A stretch of DNA of 64,000 nt from Elephas maximus indicus (taxonomy: Eukaryota > Chordata > Mammalia > Proboscidea > Elephantidae), in NCBI RefSeq assembly GCF_024166365.1, contig NC_064838.1, forward strand, positions 76,090,001 through 76,154,000, given 5' to 3'. Position 1 is the stretch's first letter; each line of letters opens with the position of its first letter. This document shows positions 57,541 through 64,000 of the stretch, in pieces. The position numbers and the translations under genes are program-made. The notes beneath the pieces are model-generated. The model did not search any database and had not been told where the DNA came from. It worked only from the letters and a program-made list of their open reading frames with translations.

Positions 57541-58873
57541 AGGCTTTTAGTTTCAAAGTCATGGAGTATCAAGCTTATTGTGAAAAAAAATAAAATAAAA
57601 TAACATTTGAATTAATCTATGCACTTCTACCTATTTATGCATGAAATAACTAGGAGTCAGAATAGGATGCAAAAGATATTTTTTGAAAAGTACTCATTAC
57701 TACCCTGTCCAAGAACAGCACGTGCTACCGTCATAGATTGATGCTGGGCCTTATCCCAGAACTCAGCTCTTGCATTTACAAGAACATAGGCATTTCCACC
57801 CTGGCATACACAGTGTTCTATTCCTGAACATAAACGGAAATGAAGAAATTGATCCTCAGGAGCAGATTAAAAAAAAAAAAAAAAACCTAATTGGTCAGGG
57901 ACATGAAAGTATTCACAACACCTAAGCTAGTCAAAAAAAATCCTGTCTTGGAGAAGCATACTGATGGGAAATTTTTAAACCCTGGGGGGCAACTGAGAGG
58001 CAGTTCTACAGGCTCCTGTCCTCTCAGGAAAACCTCTTTAAATTCTAGATGGAACTAAAGGAGGAAACTTTGGTTTCTTTTTGTTCCCAAGAACATGTTG
58101 AAGGCAGCACTTGAGAAGCAGCGGGGAACATTCTCTACCTTGTGTGCCTGTGAGGCTTTCTCTCTCTCTTAGATGTAGAAATAAGACTTGGAAATGGCAT
58201 TCACTTTTTATCCAGCCACTGAATGGACTTTTCTTGATAAAGAATAGGAGATTGCCAGCACCAGAATTTTCAAGGGACTGATTGATTGATGGTGAGATTT
58301 ATAATTCACATTTTTGCATTTTCTGAGGGGATTTTCAAAGTGTGTTGTAGTACTTACAAGTGTGAGCGTTGTGGCCAAACTACCAAATTTAGTGCATGAG
58401 TCTATCAATGATGTGAACACTTGGGCTAGTGACATCACCTTTCTGGTTTTCGGATGCCTCATCTTTAAAGGCGATAATGGCATTAGTAAGGTTTGTGGAA
58501 ATATATGAAGTGATGCATAATAAATGCTCCATAAATAGCAGCTAATATAATACAAAGCTCTTTCTGGGTTGGGAGTACCAGTTATTTAAAGTCTTATGAA
58601 ATTAGATCTATCTTCAGCTTGTCGTCTTCAAATTAAGTTCAAATAACTTAGCAGTGCAACAAGTGCATATTTCATCCCAGCTCTCTCTATAGCATTTTAT
58701 TTGTTCTTTTGGAATATATCTACATTTATCATTTATCCCCTCACACTCTCCCCTTCCTCGTGTTGTAGATGGAAAAGTGGGATTTTCTGAGGCTTTAAAG
58801 AATACTGATGGAGGAGCATGGAACCTTGACTACTGCTTTATCATTTACAGAATTCCTATACATAATACACACT

Positions 58874-59030
58874 TAGAAATCTCGGTGGCATAGTGGTTAA
58901 GAGCTAGGGCTGTTAACCAAAAGCTCGGCAGTTGGAATCCACCAGGACCTCCCTGGAAACTCTATGGAGACAGTTCTACTCTGTCCTATAGGGTCACTAT
59001 GAGTCAGAATTGACTCGACAAATATCACAG
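58874..59030 (+). mobile_element. AfroSINE
   Basis: Sense copy starting TTAGAAATCTCGGTGGCATAG and ending GAATTGACTCGAC. Not present at the aligned place of copy A, which has an antisense SINE instead. Confidence 0.92.
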
Positions 59031-60518
59031 GGCAGGGAATTAAGATTAAGAAAGAGTTATTTTTTCAAATCACAGAGCACAATCTTCTGAGGAAATTTTC
59101 AATAAGTACCTTTGATGTCATAGTTAGCATTCAGTTTTTGTCACAGAATTGTTCAAGAATGTTAAAACAACTGAAGCCATAAACTACTGTACTGCTACTT
59201 TGGGACCCCTTTTCTCTCTCCTTAAATGAACTAAACTTCCAAGAGAGAACAAAGAAGGCTCAGACATCCATCAGAAAGGACCCAGGTAGGAACACAGAGA
59301 AGTTATTATTACTTTTAAATTCCAGAAATAGCAAGAGTTTAAAAGGAGATGTTTAGAGAAATCAGCAGAACAACACTGAGGAAGGGAAAAGCATCTGCAG
59401 TGTGAACCGAAGAGATTTCCCAGGTTGTCAGGGAAGAGGGTATGCTTAAGTAAACAGACAAGGAATACATATTGCTGAAACAAATGGCAATAATATCTTG
59501 GATGAAAACCACAGTGGACTAAGGAAATTAACAGAGAAAGAATGGAATTTAATCTATTATTTTAATTTGTAATAACTGTATTAATTTTTTTTGTATTAAT
59601 TTAGGAAGTCATATTCATATGTAGATATGACTGATATGCAAATATATCTGTATATAAATGATTCTAAAATATACATTTATATCTTTATTGTTTGAAAGAT
59701 ATTACAAAAATATTACTTACAATGACAACCTTACCAGTAAATCTGCATTTATTTTTGAATGTTATATATACTTCAAAGTTGAAACAGAAACTTCTCTTGT
59801 TTTCAGAAAGATTGGCATTAGAATTAATTTTTCTGTTTCCTGATAAAATTGATAGAAAGGAAATAGTGGGCAATGAGGGTAGTAGGGAGTCAAGCTTGCG
59901 GCGTCACAGCCCCAGGAGATGCCCCAGAGGCCACAGTTCACAGCTGGCCTTCAGAGGACCCTAAGCAATCTGTGGTGCAGCCTCTGGCTGTCAGGAAAGG
60001 AAAGACCATGGAATCTTCTAGGGAAAATATGGGCAGAATAAGGCGCTTCCTAAGACAGAGACGGAATTTAAGATTGATATCAGGCCTGATGGTATGGCTA
60101 TTTATGGAACGTTTACAATTATTTTTAGTTTTTAATATAACAGTCTAATCTATATTATGTTAGCATGATAATTCTACCTATGCAAACAAATTATATTGGA
60201 TAAATGATAAAATTATCCCCAAATCCCATCTCCTTTTCTGAGCTGTTCAACTAGTGGAAAATATGGTTTAGTGGGTTTAACCTTGATTAAACATAAACAT
60301 TTTAAATCTTTATATGATATATAAAGATTAAAAAATCTCTACCATTTTCATATGTTCTGTTTTAGTTTTTAAAATTATTTTAAAATATCTATACAAATGT
60401 GCAGGAGTATTACAACTTATCTTCTGTTTTTCTCATTTGACGTGTAAAAATACTTCACCTTCTATGTCTTTATATTATTAAGTAGTATTATATTCACAGC
60501 AATATGCCCTGTTAACTT

Positions 60519-60546
60519 AATTAAAACAAACAAACAAACAAAAAAA
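60519..60546. repeat. (CAAA)n microsatellite
   Basis: Short CAAA repeats followed by an A run. Copy A has no such array at the corresponding point (about 27840), so it is probably a decayed SINE tail or a local expansion. Confidence 0.7.
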
Positions 60547-61010
60547 ACCTTGATTTTAAAAACACACAGTTTATTCTTAAGCTGATTTAACTTTCTAGCT
60601 CAATTTGTGTGTGTGGTCACTACTTGAAAATAATGCTGACATCACTCTCTTAAACCCAAACAAACAAAAAAAAAGTGTTTAAAACTTTATATTTTGCCAA
60701 TCACTTTCATAATTGCTGTCTTGTTAGATTCCTGCGAGTGAGGCAGCTTGCACAAGTGTTATTTTCACTACTTTATAGGAGAGCACACTGAGGCTTAATT
60801 GTTTTTTCAAGGGCACATGGCTATTTAGTGATAGCAGAAACAGAGCAATTATCTTTTTTTTTTTTAATGAAGCTTTAATTGTCACTAATTTTAGATTTAC
60901 AGAGAAGTTGCACAGATCGCATAGGGAGTTCTTGTATACACCTCCTAATGTTCACATCTCACGTAACCCTGAGTACATTTGTAAAACCTGTGAAACAAAC
61001 ATTGGGATAT

Positions 61011-61685
61011 TGTTGCAGGGCAAGGATTCCCAGCTTGGAAATAAGCCCAGCCTAGGTTCTTGCCTTCTACTGACCAAGAATGACCAGGAGAGGCTCAGAG
61101 TTTCCACACGAACAAGGTTTGTTAACAGCAGAAAGAAAGTGAAGGCTTGGGAGCAGAAACAGAGAGGGACCAAGCAATGCTACCCTCTGTTCCCCCCAAC
61201 AAAGGTTTTTCTGGGGCTTATATGGGTTTGGCAAGGATAATAGGGTAACGAACATTTAGTAGGTTTCTTTCGGGGAGGGGAGAGGATTTCTCAGAATGGC
61301 AGTGCATACTGAATTAGGTTGCACGTGCATCTGGAATCCAAGATGGAACCAGTAGCAAAGGCTTCTGGGACTGGGTGGCAGAACTTATTATGGGGCGTTA
61401 TGCCTGGGCAGTCCCTCTGAGAAGCCAGTTCAATTCCTGTTGCAGGTACTAGCATCAGGCAGAGGTCATCCATCAGTCACCTTGTGGATGTCTGCCCATG
61501 CTCCAGGGAACAGATCAGGTCAGTCCTTCTGAAAAACATCTTACAAGGGAGTACATTGTTCTTCCCTCAGTGAATACTTCAAGATAGAGGTTTTGCATTA
61601 GCCAAGCACATAGTATTGTAAGTAAGTTGCAGGTGTTGCAGGGCTCCTTGCCTAGGAGTTCAGTGCCTTTTTCTTCCCTATATCA
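61011..61685 (-). mobile_element. solo class I ERV LTR with 4-bp target duplication
   Basis: 675 bases bounded by TG and CA. Direct repeat ATAT is at 61007-61010 and 61686-61689. Read on the minus strand it starts TGATATAGGGAAG, carries a TATA-like CATATAAGCCCC (complement at 61214-61225) and ends CCTTGCCCTGCAACA, consistent with class I. The empty site is preserved in the paralogous spacer at about 28566-28569, which proves a clean insertion after duplication. Confidence 0.93.
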
Positions 61686-62571
61686 ATATTACTATTAATT
61701 AAACTCCAGACTTTATTCATAATTAACTAGCTCTTCCACTACTGTCCTTTTTCTGTTCTAGGACCCAATTCAGGAAAATTGCCTTTTATATGACTTAGAA
61801 TCATAAACCTTGTGATCATAAACCATGAGGACACTGTACGCTTCATTGTCAACATTTTCATGCTAATTTTGCAAATTCATTTCATCTGGAAACATAGAGA
61901 GCTATTTTGTTTCTATCTAACGGGCATTGTAGATCTAAAATTGTATTACTCTTAGAACCCCCATAATGGGGAAGTGGAAAAGTAAGAATTATTTAAGTAT
62001 TAAAACTTATTAGTACAGATTAATATAAAGCCAATTTGATTTCCTTTGTCTAAAGAAGCTACCTGAAGTACAAGTGTACTCATGGGTTTGACAGCTACTA
62101 AGTGATTACAAAGATCATTTAAAAGTAGAATGCTTTTTAAAAAAAAAAAGCATATTTACACTGTGACCAATTAAAATAATTTATACATTTAAAGTAATAG
62201 AAAGATGAGTCAGAGGGCTTATCAGTAAAAGCACTTAAGATCCCTGTTTGTGGTAAAGTGAAAATTAAGCATAAATGAAAATGTTGACAATTCTTCTCTG
62301 TGTCGGTGGTCTGGGGGCTTGATCTCTTATTGAAAGATTTTATGTGTATACTGTTATCTGATTCTATCAATAGACATTATATTCACTTTCCGAAAGTGGA
62401 AACGAGAGCTTTTAAATAACTTGTTCCATAACCCATAACAAAACAGAAGAGATTGGATTTGAACCCAGGTCTGTATGAGTTTGGAGTTGATGTTGTTATT
62501 CATTTCACTTCATTGTCTCTCTTGCTTTGGTCCTAGGATAAATTGACCACTCTTGGATCATATATTGATAT

Positions 62572-64000
62572 TCTTTAATTTTTAATAAATGGTTGTTGAC
62601 AGACAAAATGACCTCATTGAGTTTGTATTATACTCTTGTTTTCAGGGTGCCAACTTGTAGCTGGATATGGAGTTAATAGTGGTGGCATAGTTTAGGATTG
62701 CCTAGACCTTGGTACTATAAGGAAATGATTGTTATTAAGCAAGGAAACAGAAGGCATTAACTTACACAATTGCATATTTGCTGATTTTATTTGTTAATTC
62801 TAGTGACATTCAACAAAATCAGTTTACTGATAATTCTCACAATAAGCCCCACTGTTCTTTTATTCATCTCTTTAGGAAACATGTAATCATGTGAACTACT
62901 TGACTGATAAATTTCTGCTATATGCACAGGTGCGGACACACTCAATCTTCAAAGCTGTGTCTGCCTATGGAAAAGGAAGTCAAAAGTTGAAGTAATTATC
63001 CGGTAGACTCATGGAAATGCTTTCAAAGGGTAAAGCAACTGGCTTATTAAGTGAGATAATAATAACAACAATTTACAACAGTTCTTTATCATAAGTAACA
63101 TTTTCACATTTTTGAAATTGGCCATCAGCATAACCCTGCCAGATGATCAGGTAAGCTATATATGAACTATTTTACATTGAAGCTATGTAATTTTGAAACA
63201 GATATAACCTGAAACCTTGAAGAACTGTACTTGATCCTGTGGGGCAAGTTATATAAATGATTGGTTAATAATTGGTAAAGCCTGAAGATTGGTTTGTATT
63301 TAATGTGCTGTTTCTATATGGTTGTTGTTAATTTGTATGTGTATATGACCCTTACTGGGTTGCTATGAGTCAGAATCCACTCCGTGGCAACTTTTTTTTT
63401 TTTAATAATGTGTTTTAAGGTGAGGCCATTACCTTCTGATCAAAAATCCTTTGGAGTTTCTTTCTCTGAGGTGTCCCATTTGTACACGATCAAATCAATC
63501 AGAAAATTTTAGCTTTGAGAGTTGGTTGGAGACTCTAGAAGGCTATCCGTGTTCTGAAGTTCCCCCTAGAAAAGAAACATTCTCACCCATTTCCTTATCA
63601 ATCCAGTGGATTACACGTGGGCTTTGGAGCCAGAAAATCCAGATCCACCTTTTGGTAATTTTTTTTTACCTTAACCTCTCAAAGCATGAGTTTGTTACCA
63701 GGGACATAGGAATTATAAAACCTAACATGGACTTTATTCTAAACACCATCGCTTGAGAAATTGCTTTCCTTGCATGATTTCACTTAGTCATCAGCACGAC
63801 AAACTGAAGTAGGTATTATTATCAGCGTCTTTTTCATCTTAAAATGACGAATAATAAAAAGCAACTCAACCTTTAATGTATAGCTAGTATTTACTAAGCA
63901 TAAATATAAGCACATTTCCATAGGGTCTTGTTTTTTATAAGAAATCAATTAATTCACCTTAAAGGCCCACTTGAGCTCTGATTTTAAATATTTAGGGAGT
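62572..64000 (+). repeat. duplicated OR upstream flank U, copy 3 (runs off the edge)
   Basis: Aligns with 29408-30791 and 20594-21980. The last window base corresponds to about 30791, which in copy 2 is 564 bases before the OR start codon. A SINE scrap at about 63345-63402 is private. MIR at about 63600-63840. No gene inside the window. Confidence 0.88.
63345..63402 (+). mobile_element. AfroSINE 3' scrap with T-rich tail
   Basis: Contains GGGTTGCTATGAGTCAGAAT, CCACTCCGTGGCAAC and T11. Only the end of a SINE is present. Absent from the other U copies. Confidence 0.75.

Larger units (their letters stand above)
56090..62571 (+). repeat. end of D plus duplicated spacer S, copy B
   Basis: 56090-56310 is the end of D (compare 16080-16309 and 34640-34800). 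56310-62571 aligns with 22860-29407. Four AfroSINEs of copy A are missing here, whereas a solo LTR (61011-61685) and one AfroSINE (58874-59030) are private. MIRs at about 58345-58545, 60700-60832 and 62375-62482 are shared. No host gene recognised. Confidence 0.87.

Noticed and set aside
1-64000. CRISPR array, bacterial operon or rRNA
   Set aside because: Repeats are interspersed retroelements with tails and target duplications. There are no regularly spaced short repeats, ribosome binding sites or rRNA-like stretches.

Overview
The window is mammalian nuclear DNA from an afrothere, most likely an elephant or a close relative. Three kinds of repeat support this. tRNA-derived AfroSINEs recur in both orientations. 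Many pieces of the BovB-like LINE RTE1 are present. There is also an L1 lineage of the matching type. Ancient mammalian repeats (MIR, MaLR LTRs) lie underneath. No bacterial-style gene organisation, CRISPR array or rRNA is present. The species is inferred from repeats recognised by eye, not from a database search.

The only intact host gene I can support is one class II olfactory receptor (OR family 4, OR4C-like) at 31355-32290 (+). It has an intronless coding exon with a good splice acceptor 45 bases upstream. Two OR pseudogenes accompany it. One is a 5'-truncated OR4C-like copy at 13089-14758, split by an RTE1 insertion. The other is a nearly whole OR4-family copy at 51296-52211 with one frameshift and one nonsense codon. 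The window is therefore a slice of an OR4 cluster.

The non-coding DNA around the ORs is a decayed segmental-duplication array. Call the ancestral unit U (upstream flank), OR, D (downstream flank), S (spacer). U is seen at 20594-22028, 29408-31310 and 62572-64000. D is seen at 14759-16309, 32291-34800, 34815-35210 and (end only) 56090-56310. S is seen at 22795-29407 and 56310-62571. U copy 3 runs off the right edge and predicts another OR4C-like gene about 560 bases further on. At least one unit (between 22.0 and 22.8 kb), and probably a second (near 34.8 kb), has lost its OR.

Layout: 1-2206, 3' part of a plus-strand L1. About 2207-10243, a badly decayed class I endogenous retrovirus carrying RTE1, LTR and SINE insertions. 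10244-12570, MaLR LTR, RTE1, a candidate LTR and a duplicated AfroSINE. 12571-14758, L1 fragment and the first OR pseudogene. 14759-16309, D. 16310-20593, RTE1 and an old L1 with a long, repetitive 5'UTR. 20594-31310, U, a lost OR, S, U. 31355-32290, the intact OR. 32291-35210, D. 35213-38298, SINE, RTE1 and MIR debris. 38313-44894, a full-length young minus-strand L1 with 14-bp target duplications and only one nonsense codon in each ORF. 44909-51295, mostly unique AT-rich DNA, a solo MaLR LTR and SINEs. 51296-52211, the second OR pseudogene. 53610-56087, the most complete RTE1. 56090-64000, S and U with a solo class I LTR.

I found no convincing new biological system. The most useful leads are the array architecture and the gene it predicts off the right edge, an unexplained open frame between ORF1 and ORF2 of the young L1 that overlaps the ORF2 start as ATGA, and two L1s with completely different 5'UTRs, the older one built of roughly 200-bp repeats.
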